The position numbers were made by a program, and so were the translations under genes. The notes beneath the pieces were generated by a model, which made no database searches, was not told where the DNA came from, and was given only the letters and a program-made list of their open reading frames with translations. A stretch of 64,000 nt of DNA, taken from assembly GCA_021014325.1 (NCBI GenBank), contig CM037476.1, positions 16,094,827 through 16,158,826 on the forward strand, read 5' to 3'. Numbering within the stretch: position 1 is the first letter of the stretch; the number at the start of each line of letters is the position of its first letter. Shown here one piece after another: positions 22,367 to 34,474 of this stretch. This stretch comes from Plazaster borealis. Taxonomy: Eukaryota > Echinodermata > Asteroidea > Forcipulatida > Labidiasteridae.

Positions 22367-22565
22367 GTAACACGTTGTACCCATACCGAAGCTTTAAAAT
22401 AGTCTGGGCCTGATGTAATATCATTGGATCAGTTAATGAATGTCATCGGATGCAGGGAACACGACGAAAATGGTAGCAACAGCAGTAAAGGTCTCAGTAC
22501 AGCTGCTATTAAGCAGATAACAATGTGCAGTTTGTGATAAAAAGGCACAACCTTTGCTGTGAGAG

Positions 22566-22936
22566 TTAAAGGGGCACATTGCCTTCAAATCCCTCAACAT
22601 TTCTTGTTTGGTATTGCTGTTTATTCCTTTCAAGAATTGTTCATGCTCAAAAACACCTTCAGTGTTTTGTAATTAGTGAGTAGTGATTTAAAAACCAACT
22701 CTTGAAATGCAACCAGCAAATATACGGTCCGCCATTTTGTTGAGTCAAACAATTGGTTCTACAAAATGGCAGACCATGTTCTGCCATACAATTACACAAA
22801 AACCACACAGTTTCAAGGGATATATATGTGAATCATTATATTCTACTTTTGAAATATCTTTCCAACAATATTCAAATCAAAACTAACGCTTTTTATAGCC
22901 CAAAGCGCCCGATCCGAAGGCAACGTGCCCCTTTAA
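22566..22936. mobile_element. Family B MITE, copy sharing its TTAA with family A
   Basis: TTAA at 22566-22569; inverted ends AAAGGGGCACATTGCCTTC and GAAGGCAACGTGCCCCTTT. Core GTTGAGTCAAACAATTGG...ACAAAATGG. The right TTAA (22933-22936) is also the left TTAA of the next element. Confidence 0.7.
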
Positions 22937-23305
22937 AGGTATCGTACACGTTTGGTAATGACTCAAAACAAATATTAGCATAAAAAACTTACTTGGTAAC
23001 AAGCAACGGAGAGCTGTTGATATTATAAAACATTGTAGGAAACGACTCCCTCTGAAGTAACGTAGTTTTTGAGAAAGAGGTAATTTCTCACTAAAATAAT
23101 AAAAACTTCTTGCAAGAAGTTTTTTCCTATCTGAAAGCACACAAATTTGTACAACAAGGGTGTTTTTTCTTTCATCATTTTCTTGCAACTTCGATGACCA
23201 ATTGAGCCCAAATTTTCTCAGGCTTGTTATTTTATGCATAATTTTGGGATACACCAAGTGAGAATACTGGTCTTGGACAATTACCAAACATGTTCAGTGC
23301 CTTTA
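22933..23305 (+). mobile_element. Family A MITE, copy 2
   Basis: Same sequence and orientation as 12809-13183; the right terminus is mutated to CCTTTACGG. It abuts a family B element at the shared TTAA. Confidence 0.7.
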
Positions 23306-26053
23306 CGGGTCGATACCATATTTAGACTTGCAATAAAAAAGATGGGATTTGAGAATTGAAAAAAGAGTTAAATGATGTTAAGTTGAGGATGACTGCATAG
23401 TATATAATTATAATGAAGTATAATAAGTATCATGAAAAATATCACGGTGTGTACGGAACGTGCAAGTCTGTCATGTAATCGAACCATAGAACCCTGGAGT
23501 CTACACTAAACGTGCGAAAGGAAACGAAATTGCACGTTTTAACGTTCAATCAAAATTATACGCACGGCAAATGCACAGTCCGTATTTCAACAGACAAACA
23601 TGTTACGTCAGTAATGGGACAGAATATTCTAATGGGGGTGCAAACTGCATTATGTTGTCATTGTTTTAGTCTACAGTATACAAGTCTCTTTCATTCATGT
23701 AGATATCTGTTGACACAATCCGCCACTTCCAATACGTCACGAGTACGACGTATACGTAAAATAGATTATCGGTATTCAAACTATTGCGTTTCTCTTATAC
23801 TCGTGCCATTACATTAATCAGTACTATTTAATCTAGAATGCGGGTTTGAAATAATTAGATGAATTATCATGCAGCTTGTGACGAGTCTACGTTTGGTAAT
23901 AATGAATCCAGAGTTCTTGTTTTTTTCAGGGAATTTTAAAGTTGATTTTGTCGGGAGTTTTTCACTGGAGCCAGGTCCCTATCTGCCTACGGCCATAGGC
24001 AGAGGGGACTGGGCAAACGATTCCATTGTGAGCTTATATGCAGCCGACGCTCCGACCCGATTCGTATGATCGGATGCCTCTTCTGCTTCTGTAAAAATGG
24101 CAGGGAACCAGTTGTAGCAGGGAACCAGTCTTGAGCGAAGTGCATTTCATGGCAAATGACTAGTAAACCATTTCTGATATTTTCTCAATTAAGCAATAAT
24201 TTTGTGTTCAGGAAAACCTTTTGTTTTTCCAGAGAAATAATGGCCAATGCCGCGCTCGACATTGCGAACTTTTGATGCGATACGTGATTGGTCAGTGCAT
24301 CATGTATTGGGCGGGGCTAAATAGATCTGTTTGATCGACGGGCCGGCCCGTTTTGTGCACTTTTCTTCTTTTCGGAGTGCCCATTTCTGTTTGTTTACGT
24401 AAGTTTCGTTCCTCATCAAACACATTCCAGCCTATAAATATTGCAGCGAGGGTTTTGCTTGGAATAATGGTTAAATAATGAGATTTCAGATGAATATTCA
24501 AAGAATAAAATATCACGTGACCCCGCTCTATTTTTGGTCACTAGATTAGTCCAGAAAATATGGCATACATTTACTATAGTGTTGCTGTAAAACAAATTAT
24601 TCACAGCCGTAAATTTCATGTATCAGTACTATTTATCAATTGTTTTCTATTTATTTTTAATTATTATCATTGTTTTGTTTTTTGTTTTGTTAAATTGAGG
24701 AAGTGAAATGTGGTTTTGCTCTAATTGTTGTAATAGTGTGACAAGCACAGGCAACGGAAAACTCAAAAGAAGGAAAGATAAAAGTGAAACTAGTGTCTAA
24801 AGCTTTGGTTAAAAAATGGATGGAATCAGTGTTTGGAACTAATTTTTAATCAGGCTGATGAAATAACAAATAAAAATCATAATTTTGTTATTCCTGTGTC
24901 ATATTTGTACTGATAGAAGAACCCTTGACTTCAAAAAATGTTGATGGTTTCTCAGACTTTATAAAAAAAGCTTAGAGAAATACGAAATAATTATGAGATT
25001 ATTTTGTTGTTTAAGGCTCATTTCTAGCAGCAGTTTCATTTTGCCTTTGATTTGTAAATATCGAGTCACACTTTTCTGCATTATATTCAAGTCTTTTCAT
25101 TGTAACGTAACGGATGGTTTCTTTTTTTAAAACTTTTTTTAAAATTTATTTTAAAATGTGCTAATTATCATGAGTGCCATTCTCTCCCGAAATACTGAAA
25201 TTAATTTCCGTAATGTTTAACCAATGTGCCTTCAGATTTAAGAGTATTTATGGATTAAATAAAAAATAATTGCCCTTTGTGATTTAAATTACCCACTCAG
25301 TCTATTTCGTTGTCAACCTTATTTTTTTGAGGGAAATGTTTGTTTTTTGAGGGAAATGTTAACATTGTAGCAGTTATATAGGTGCCTGCAGGCCCGTTAC
25401 TATAGGGGCGATGCGGACGCCCCCCCCCCCCCCACAAAAAAAGTCCCCAAAATAAAAAATAAAATAAAAAGTCCAACCAAAAAGAATCCAACTCCCCCAA
25501 GTAGGGAGGCGCCGATGTACATTTCCTTTCATATCCCCCCCAAAAAGGTCCAGGTCCCGAATCCAAGCACCCAGAAGGGTTTGTATCCTGAAAATGGGAA
25601 AATCAATGTGATGTGAACTGGATTTTTGTATTGTTCACATAATCTCTCACACCGCTTTAGGCTCCGGGGTTGGTTTTCTAATTTTGTCAAAGTGTTTTGC
25701 CCCATAATCTACTCAATGTGAATCCATTCCCTTTTCTTTATTTATAAAGTAGGCCTATACAGGCGTTTGATTCTCAGAATTTTTCCTGATTTCAGGATTT
25801 TCTCAAAATCTCCTTGCTGGGGCATTCTTGAAAGAAGTAAAGCAGTCACCAAAGGGAGAAACAAATAGTCCACATTGTGTCCAAACCTGTAGTTTTGTAT
25901 TTCTAGTGACGTACAGGGTCTGTGAAATCCTAAATTGTAACATCTGGGGGGGGGGGGTCCGGGTCTGGAGGAACCCAGAATACGCCCGCAAGTCATTTCC
26001 AGGAATTTTCACATTAAGGCAAAAAAATCATCCCTGAAATGACCGATTGATAA
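23306..26053. other. blimp1 3' flank or intergenic
   Basis: AT-rich to 25300, with possible polyadenylation signals AATAAA at 24867 and 25257 on the + strand. A poly-C run lies at 25421-25433 and a poly-G run at 25947-25957. No exon supported. Confidence 0.4.
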
Positions 26054-26586
26054 TATACTCATTTTCCAAAAGTTAGAGTCCTCATGTGAGCAGGAAAAAA
26101 ATTAGAAGTCTCTAACCTCACGTTAAAGTGGTGTAAATTGCCATTGTATTCAATTACCTTCCATACCAGTGCAAAATTTTGTCAACATCCAAAACATCTG
26201 ATGAATTCAGACATTTTTTGCACGGGGATGTTTTGGTTCATAACTGACTTTTTCATAGAGAAATTTGAACCTTGACGTCATTGGATTTCAACAACTAAGG
26301 GATCTTTACATTCCAAGGAGGATTTTTTGTCATTCAAAAGGTCAAATTCAAGGCTGTTTGATTAATTAAATATTATCAAAAGTCAGGAATGAACCAAAAC
26401 ATCCCTCTACACAAATGTAGAGACCCATTTTTCTCAGAATTCATCAAATGTTTTGGATGTTGACAAATTTTGCACTGGAATGGTATCGAATACAATGGCA
26501 ATTTACACCATTTAAACGTGAAGTTAGAGACTTGTAATTTTTTCCCCACTCACATGAGGACTCTATCTATTGGAAAATGAGTACAT
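26054..26586. mobile_element. 530-bp fold-back element
   Basis: TACTCATTTTCCAAAAGTTAG and CCTCATGTGAG on the left face CTCACATGAGGACTC and TTGGAAAATGAGTA on the right. Inner matches (TTGTCAACATCCAAAACATC, GGATGTTTTGGTTCAT) continue towards the centre, so most of the unit forms one stem. No ORF of interest. Confidence 0.65.
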
Positions 26587-29260
26587 CACAAAATCCGCCT
26601 TTGAGGTTGCACGGTCCAAAAAAAGTTTTCCCTGTACGAATTTTGACAGGTGCTATTGTTTCAAAATGAAAAACATATACAAACTTTCGCATAAAAATGT
26701 CACGGAAAATGCACAAAACACATAATATGCAAAATTGTTTGTACATGGCCGATGGACGTCGGATCCCCACAACAATTCATTTTTAGTTTTCAATTAATTA
26801 ACTACCACTTTATTAGTGGCGGATTTTTCGTGTAATATCTTAAATGCAAGCATAACTTTCTCGAATCAAACAAATCTATATTTACAATATAGATTTCCGG
26901 GTCAAATCGGCCAAAAAATAACACTCCCTCCCCCAAGCACCAATTCCAGTCCCATCCCCTAAAAATAATATTAAAAAAAAATATTCCTGGTAATGCTCAC
27001 GAGAGGGCGCAGTCACGTTACACCGGCACCGGAGTTGGGCCGTTTCCAAATTAGCGGCTACAGCTACGGCTGTTGCTATTGGTGTTGCTAAGGACGTCCT
27101 ACACTTCGATGCATGATAACGCGGAAATCTAGCCATAGCCGTAGCTGTAGCCGCCAATTCGTACACGGCCTTGGTATCATGTCCGATGACTGCAGTAGAT
27201 CCGGTGTCAAAGGGGCCTGTCAGGGGATTTTTGTCCCCAATAGGGTATGAGTAAATATAACGTGGGCTGAAGGAAGTTTATTCCAAAGGTGCTATCAGAC
27301 CAAATTATGGGGGACAGAATCTCCGGGGAGACAAAATCTCTTGAAGTTCCTAATTTTAAGAATTTGTTTACCCTTACGAAAGTCACAGGAAATGAAAGCT
27401 TATGGAAAAGTATAAGAAAATTATGAGACGTAATAAAATTATGAAAGACCCCCAACATTTTAATCCAAGGTTTTCGGTAAGAAAAGTCTCAACGATGTGA
27501 CTTGCCAAAATGACTAAATGGACTTGTCAACGGATGTTGCCTAAGCCAAAGACGCTCAAATCAGACAAATAGCTATTATGTAAGATTTCTTGAGCAGAAT
27601 ACCAAATTAAATACTAAATTTTTCCAAACATGAATATTAATAACAGTCACACAGGGGCAGCGTGACTATCTTGGCTAGCAAGGGCTCCCCAATTAGTGGT
27701 CAGATACCAGTTAGGCCAAGTAAAATAAATAACATGTTGCTCCAATAATATTGGTTTTCATATCTGCCTCTAATTTCACTTAAACGTTCTCATGAATACA
27801 ATAATCAAACCGACAAAGTACATTTTTTTCTTTCTAATGTATTATATATTTGTTATGGTTTAGAAAATTGCCTGACACAAGGCCGGGGGACACTCAAAGC
27901 GACGGTAAACACATGTAAAGCTTAGAAACAAAGTTAGAGGGAAAACATGTATGTATTCATACACAATATTGGTAGATTGTGAGTTGATGGGAAACAAGAC
28001 AAGTAAGGAGTCCCTAGGTACAGGGGTGAGAGACATTGCTGACAAAAAAGGTCTGAAACTAGGCTTCAAAATAATAATGATATAATTTTGAAATGATGAC
28101 ATCTGTTGGTACGCCCTTGAGTTTTAGATTCAGAGGAGCTCCTGGGAACAGTTTCATCAGCACTAGATACATAAATCAAAGAGCATAGTTTCTTTGTATC
28201 AGCAGACATTCTGAAGTAAAACAATGGATATTTCCTTCACTTGGAAGACATAATAGAAAAAAGTATGGAGTCAGATAAAAATAGGAAAATTATCATCCCT
28301 GAAAATGCAGCGGGATGAGGGGGTAAAGTCTAGACGAGTACCCCCACAGTTCACTTGGCACTCGATATGTGGCATGGTGTATCCCTTCCTCTTTTGCTTC
28401 TTCATTGTGTGCTTGGAATCTCAGGAATTCTTTAGAGGATTTTAAGGGGGAGGGGGTGGGGTGTTACTTCTGTACAAAAGGAAAATAGTGTGTTAGAGCA
28501 TGGAGGAAGAAAATTCTTCCTCCATGGTTAGAGTATGGGAACATTGGAGGGGGGGGGGACCACACACACCCTCTGCCCAATATCGGGACCTTTGGAACAA
28601 TTAGGCAATTTGTATACAAAAACAGTCAGACCATTGTCGATTCTCTTACTTGACATGAAATGTTAATCAATCAATACGAATCAAGCTCATAATAGGTTTC
28701 CAAAACAAATAACACAGTCATCTGATGAAATTCAAAGAAAGGTACACAAGGGGAACAATAATGTAAGACTCAGCACATCTCATCTATGTAAATTATAAAA
28801 CTAAAAATAGTTAATGGCCTGACAAATAATGATGGTTACAGTGGGCTCCATACACAGACGTGGGACAGTCTTTTAAATATAAAATTTACAAAAAACAGAT
28901 GCTTCGTAATTGGAAATTCAAACTATATAGCTGGGCCCTGGGGGACACCATCACATTCTTTGACAACTACCCATGAAGTCATTATTTCAATTAATAATTT
29001 TGTATTCACATTTTGCAAAAATAATACAAATAAATTCATTGTTATTTGAAAAAACTTAACGACATGGTTGGGTCCTCTGGGGCATTGTTTGATGATTATG
29101 CCACTTCATATTTTAATTAAGAATTTGTTCAAGATATGAATACATGATTTGTTTTAACAAGTCTTGAATACATTGTAAGCAGTTCTTTTTCCTTCAATTG
29201 TTCCCTTTAACTCTTACACTCCTAAACCCCCCTAAGCATTTCTACTAGAAAGCTTCCTCA
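26587..29260. other. Intergenic, no gene seen
   Basis: Contains an imperfect inverted motif around AGCTACGGCTGTTGC and GCCATAGCCGTAGCTGTAGCC (27060-27155; a similar motif lies at 49160-49280) and the left end of a family C-like element (TTAGGCCAAGTAAAATAAAT at 27712). A short hairpin GGAGGAAGAAAATTCTTCCTCC lies near 28502. No exon supported. Confidence 0.4.
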
Positions 29261-29370
29261 ACCCATCATACTCCAACAGTTTACTTATTGGAACAGTACA
29301 CAACCCATCATACTCCAACAGTTTATGTACTGGCACAGTACACAACCCATCATACTCCAACAGGTCCTGT
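29261..29370 (+). repeat. 42-bp tandem repeat, about 2.6 units
   Basis: ACCCATCATACTCCAACAG begins at 29261, 29303 and 29345, a strict 42-bp period. Being a multiple of three it leaves an open frame, which I do not regard as a gene. Confidence 0.7.
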
Positions 29371-29785
29371 GCTTCTGGACTGTGATTTAGTGGGTACTTT
29401 TCACAGTACTAGACCATCCAAATTTCAACAAATCATTTGTTTGATTTTGGCAGGCCTGGGGTGGTTCTCTTTTCCGAAGTAAAGGATTCATAAAAACTGA
29501 GGTTGTAGGCCCAAATAACAATCGCCTATCACTGGGTCAGGCATTCCAATCTTATCCAAGTCCAAACAATTTGGTGTGGAGTGACATTGGAGAGGAGGAT
29601 ATTGGAGGATTCAGGTCATCTGTAGGCAAAAAGGCCCAGGGAGTAAGGTTTATAATGTGCATGATTGTACAGTAGTTACCAAACAACTACAATTTGCCAA
29701 TCTGCTGAAAAGATATCATTTAAATATTTTTATGAAAAAATATTCTTTGAAAATTCTTTAAAAAATACTCAAATTTCTAGCAGCT

Positions 29786-30159
29786 TTAAAGGCATCGTAC
29801 ACGTTTGGTAATTGTCAAAGACCAGTGTTCTCATTTGGTGTATCCCAACATATGCATAAAATAACAAGCCCGTGAAAATTTGGGCTCAATTGGTCATCGT
29901 AGTTGCAAGAAAATGATGAAAGAAAAAACACCCTTGTTGTACAAATTTGTGTGCTTTCAGATAGGAATAAAAACTTCTTGCAAGAAGTTGTTATTATTTT
30001 AGTGAGAAAATACCTCTTTCTCAAAAACTACGTTACTTCAGAGGGAGTCATTTCTCACAATGTTTTATACTATCAATAGCTCTCCATTGCTTGTTACCAA
30101 GTCAGTTTTTATGCTAATATATATTTTGAGTAATTACCAAACGTGTACGATGCCTTTAA
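29786..30159 (-). mobile_element. Family A MITE, copy 3 (reverse)
   Basis: TTAA on both sides, ends AAAGGCATCGTACACGTTTGG and complement; interior is the reverse of 12809-13183. Confidence 0.75.
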
Positions 30160-30460
30160 AGTTTCATTCTTGAAGACTCATTTGTTCACTTGGTCAAAAG
30201 ATATATACCAATTATAGAACAAAAGGATTAGTTGTTACTACATGTAAATTATAAGCTACAAACATGGCCTAAAATGTTACAGTTATGCATACTGCAGATG
30301 TCTAACACTGCAAACCTATCATCAGTACAAAAAGTATAAAGTTTAAAACAAACAACATGTATTAGTAAAGTGTTATTCATACATCAAGGCACTTTATTTG
30401 AATTGAATGTTTTTTTCTTCTTTTCTTTCCAAAAAAATGCAGTATATTCTATAGTACTCA

Positions 30461-30626
30461 TGTTAGCCAGAGGGTAGTCTGGGCGTCTTTTAAAAACCCT
30501 GTTTTAAATTTGGACACCCTGTTTTATCTGTCATTAACATATGTATCGTGAGTGAATAATTTTGACACCCACTTTATAAATTTCCAGCAACTTTTGACAC
30601 CCCTTTACCAAATCCTGGCTAAAACT
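30461..30626 (+). repeat. Dispersed repeat K, copy 1
   Basis: GTTAGCCAGAGGG, CACCCTGTTTTATCTGTCATT and ACCAAATCCTGGCTAAAAC blocks, shared in order with 32794-32960 and, inverted, 51037-51202. Confidence 0.6.
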
Positions 30627-30777
30627 TTTATTAGTACTGACAACCAAAATTTGCTTTACTGATTCCAGGCCCTGCCTCCATGCCCCTTGGTCCCTGCCGT
30701 GGTGCCCTGAAAATACTTAAATTTCACTTATAAAGGTTTCCTTTACCAAGAATAAAAAACACCTTGCCCTTACCTGC

Positions 30778-30972
30778 AGCGTTCTCCCTTAACAGTGGTC
30801 CGCTGGCCAAATGCCAGGAAAAGTCAGAATTCACTCCAAGTGGTCCGGCTGGCTAGTTCAATGTTTAAAAGCAACCCTTTTTCATTAGAAATAAGAACAA
30901 GTGAAAAAGCTACCGGACTAGTGAAATGACAAGCTAACTGGTCCTGCTGGCCAGTCACTATAAAAGTAAAGG
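30778..30972 (+). repeat. Dispersed repeat J, copy 2
   Basis: Same blocks as 16155-16335, and extends through GGTCCTGCTGGCCAGTCA and AAGGGCAAACCCTG. Confidence 0.6.
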
Positions 30973-31040
30973 GCAAACCCTGACCAGAATGGTGTACCAG
31001 GGAAAAAATTCTTAGAGCTGCTTCAGGACACAAAGTAACT

Positions 31041-31556
31041 GGGCCCAATGTCATAAAGCCTGTAAGCACAAAAACTTGCTAAGCAGAAAAAGGGTTACCA
31101 GCCGAAATGTCACACAGTTTGCATTGCGGCGGCTGGTACCCCAATCGTTCCTTGTTAAGAAAAGAAATATTCTAAGCAGATTTTCCTACATAACAGCTTT
31201 ATGAAATTGGGCCAACAGCACAAACCATTTTTGCTAACCAGAATACGGTTACCAGCCAAAATACCATGTCATATGTACCATCTGTGACCGGTATCCTGCT
31301 TATTTTTGCTTAGCAGAAAATTGTTAAGCAATAGTGTCTGCTTAATCAGCTCTATGAAATTAGGCATGCTGATCTTGGACGTTTCTTTGTACTTTGGGAC
31401 TCCCTCCTCACATATCAATTTGTTTATTAACTTGATCATCAGCCAGCCCAGGATCCAATTTCACAGATTCTCTGCAATATGCAAAAATTACTGCTTAACA
31501 AATTTCAGCTGTGAAAAAAATAAGCAGAGAACCAGCTGTATGAAATTTGGTGCAGG
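31041..31556. mobile_element. Cluster of family E MITEs
   Basis: Three related units: 31041-31213, 31208-31365 and a decayed one at 31460-31556. Each opens with a GGGCCCAAT-like end and closes with TATGAAATTGGGCC or similar, with internal TTACCAGCC motifs. Units one and two overlap at GGGCC. Confidence 0.55.
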
Positions 31557-31667
31557 TCTATACACTCTAGGCATGGAATGTAGAAAAATTATGAAAATCA
31601 ACTGAATTTCATTATTGCAGCAATTTACGTTTGCAGGCCTGATACTTCACGAAAGTGACAAAAGGCA

Positions 31668-32268
31668 ATTGCCTCTTCGCCCCTAGTTATTGCCTCTATG
31701 CCCCTGGTCATTACCTAGGTGCCCCATGTCATTACCTTAGATCCCCTGGCCATTGCCTTGGTGCCCCTGGCCATTGCCTAGGTGCCCCTGGTCATTGCCT
31801 TGGTGCCCCTAGTCACTACCTTGGTGCCCCTGGTCATTACCTACATGTAGGTGCCCCTGGCCATTGCCTTGGTGCACCCCTGGTCATTACCTTGGTGCCC
31901 TGGTCATTACCTTAGATCCCCTGGCCATTGCCTTGGTGCCCCTGGCCATTGCCTAGGTGCCCCTGGTCATTGCCTTGGTGCCCCTGGCCATTGCCTAGGT
32001 GCCCCTTGTCATTACCTTGGATCTCCTGGTCATTGCCTTGGTGCACCCAGGTCATTACCTAGGTGCCCCTGGTCATTACCTAGGTGCCCCTGGTCATTAC
32101 CTAGGTGCCCCTGGTCATTGCATAGGTTCCCATGGTCATTACCTTAGATCTCCTGGTCATTGCCTTGGTGCCCCTGGTCATTGCCTAGGTGCCCCTGGTC
32201 ATTACCTTGGATCCCCTTGCCATTGCCTTGGTGCACCCAGGTCATTGCCTTGGTGCCCCATGTCATGT
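31668..32268 (+). repeat. 21-bp minisatellite, about 28 units
   Basis: The unit is close to TGGTGCCCCTGGTCATTGCC, with CCT-rich variants. Because 21 is divisible by three, all + frames stay open and give repeated peptides such as CLGAPGH. Some higher-order pattern is visible: blocks with GATCCCCTGGCCATTGCC recur. No start, splice or promoter context supports translation. Confidence 0.85.
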
Positions 32269-32793
32269 TCCAGTACAAATGTTAATTTCTCTCACAGAGG
32301 CACCCTGCACTAAGAAAAAAAAATGCCCTGCCCTTACAAGAATGAAGTATCAGACCTGACTTCGACAAACCTCCCATCAAATGCAAATCTACATGTACAA
32401 ATTAATATTGATAACAAATTGGTACCCGTATATTTATTGAATTATTCACATCCCTTGTGATCTACCATGAGATAGAATTGAAGCCCACTTAAGGCTTTTA
32501 TATTCTTGCATAAGTTACAATTGGAAGCTCTTAAAAAGACAGGAACACTTTCACGTTGGAAGCCAAAATAATCCTCACAAAGATATGTTATTATTATTAT
32601 TATTACGACAAATCAGTGCAAAAATGTTTTATCTCCTAAAATAGCCAAGATGTACACACAAAGCAAGTACATGCTGAGATACATCATTCTTGCATGGAGC
32701 ATTTGCAAGATATATTTTGGCAAAATCGAGATTTGACGTTTTTGCGCTGACGCGAGATGATTATATCTTTCTAGTAATGAAACCATGGCACAG
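32269..32793. other. Intergenic, no gene seen
   Basis: AT-rich; includes a short (TTA)n run near 32589-32605. Confidence 0.4.
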
Positions 32794-32960
32794 TGTTAGC
32801 CAGAGGGGTGTCTGTGTCTTTTGGATACCCTGTTTGAAATTTGGCCACCCTGTTTTATCTGTCATTTCCATGGAAATGTATTGTAAGTGAACAACTTGGA
32901 CACAAAGATTTTAAATTTCCAGCAGATTTGGACACCCTTTTACCAAATCCTGGCTAAAAC
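32794..32960 (+). repeat. Dispersed repeat K, copy 2
   Basis: Best-preserved copy of K; starts GTTAGCCAGAGGGGTGTCTG and ends CCTGGCTAAAAC. Confidence 0.6.
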
Positions 32961-33119
32961 CTTGAACCATGAGACACTCAAAAGCGACTAGCACTGTGGC
33001 CTGTAGGCCTTGAAGATACATGTACCTGTGTAGAGCAGATGATGAATTTTTTTTTAGTTTTAGATGCAAGAGAAAAACTCCAACTTGGGCAAACCCATGC
33101 AATCAGGTAGGGGACTGAA

Positions 33120-33215
33120 ATTTCAATCCGTATGCAAGGCTCCAGTCCGGGATTCGAACAGGGGTCAACAGAGTTGAAAGGCAGGCAAGAAACCACCGAG
33201 CCAACCAGATTGCCT
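33120..33215 (-). mobile_element. tRNA-derived SINE head (candidate)
   Basis: On the minus strand an A-box-like TGGCTCGGTGG (33193-33203) is followed about 35 bp later by a B-box GTTCGAATCC (33150-33159), the internal RNA polymerase III promoter layout of tRNA-type SINEs. The cloverleaf is not intact, so a functional tRNA is unlikely. Confidence 0.5.
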
Positions 33216-33512
33216 GAATAATCCCTCATCGTGAAAACAAAAATAATCAATAAACACTTGGTTACAAATAATAAAATTGATCGTTAATTAATAGAACAGA
33301 ATATTTCCCTGATTAGCTTCTTTGTATTAGTAATGCCCCTCATATCAAAAATGGGAACAGCTCTGCTGCGGCCTTTGTGAACTTTGTTCCTGATAAGAAC
33401 AAGTCCATCCTGATGGTAGTATCCTTCAAAATGAAACATGGCCAGCCCCCAAAAGACGGATGAAATTCCAGGTCCGTCTCATCCCTCTCTTAATCTCCGC
33501 TTGAAACTGCAA

Positions 33513-33812
33513 TCACACGTTGTAACGACCTTGACGTGTGATCAGATAGAACAGGAGTCCACCAAAGATGGCCGGTATGATCACATTCTGCACGGGATCG
33601 GAGAGTGCCAGGAGTGTGTAGACAGCACCTATCATGATCCCGAGCAGGGCGTAGGAGCTGTAACAGTGCCAGTCGTAGGTCCCACAGGCCAGCAGTAATC
33701 CAAAGGCCAGCTCCAGGACTCCAACGACTGTACGGTATAGGTCAGCTGATGGCTGGTACCCCGTGAAAGATTTAAATGGGAACACGGTGACGAACCGGTT
33801 GAATTCAGATTT
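33513..33812 (-). CDS. tmem35b: TMEM35B-like membrane protein, exon 2 (terminal)
   Basis: Encodes residues 35-133 and the stop. The acceptor on the minus strand is CCCACCAG|AAA (exon edge 33812), phase 0. The peptide VFPFKSFTGYQPSADLYRTV, then GVLELAFGLLLACG, IGAVYTLLALSDPV and IPAIFGGLLFYLI aligns along its length with vertebrate TMEM35B (VFPLKVFGYQPDPLNY...GFLELLAGLLLVMG...). Three hydrophobic segments lie at about 62-78, 86-104 and 110-126. TMEM35B belongs to the DoxX-like family with NACHO/TMEM35A, an ER chaperone of nicotinic receptors; the role of TMEM35B itself is poorly known. The 133-residue total is slightly shorter than the vertebrate protein (about 154), ending in a shorter tail. 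Confidence 0.9.
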   Translation of the reverse strand, partial: KSEFNRFVTVFPFKSFTGYQPSADLYRTVVGVLELAFGLLLACGTYDWHCYSSYALLGIMIGAVYTLLALSDPVQNVIIPAIFGGLLFYLITRQGRYNV

Positions 33813-34474
33813 CTGGTGGGAAAAAAGCAATGGTAATTGGTATTAAATGTATTGGATTACCATAATATTAATAATGGAAATAATAATGGAAACTTTTAAA
33901 GCGCCGGTATCCGCCAAAAAGCGGTGCTCATGGCGCTGCTCTGCAAAAAAAAAAGAAAAAAAAAGTAACATTACATAACATTAACAATACAAGTAGGAAA
34001 TATAGTCAACAAAATGCTGAAATGACAAGCTAAGGAGTGAAGGATTTGTTTGTGTGTGAAGACCATAAGACGCGATGCACTGGGGCATAGAATTGGACAA
34101 GATCACTTCAATTTGCTGGGGCGTCACCTTGCAAGATCTTGAAAATAATGAGGCACAATTTATATTTAACTCTCACACTGTTTTTCTAATCCTTTTTGAA
34201 GAAATTGGCATGAGGAAATTACTTCATAAGGCAGTGGATATTTCAATATTTGCATCACTGCAATTTCAGACTTTACTTCCCTCTAAAAAAAGAAATATCC
34301 TTACGAACCACAAATTAGCAAAATAAGCTTAGGTACACCCTGAAATATTATAATTGTTTACAAATGGATGATGTGGACAGACTAGTGCAGTGAACCACCA
34401 TTTTGCTCAGTCATACTCATAGTCATATTCATTATATGTAAATTATACCCACACACAGTACACACACACACACG

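Noticed and set aside
31668..32268. CRISPR array
   Set aside because: Units are contiguous with no unique spacers, in a eukaryotic context.
31655..32313. Gly/Ala/Pro/His-rich repeat protein
   Set aside because: Open in several frames only because the 21-bp period is divisible by three; no gene context.
33150..33203. tRNA gene
   Set aside because: A- and B-box-like motifs are present, but acceptor and anticodon stems do not form; better explained as a SINE head.
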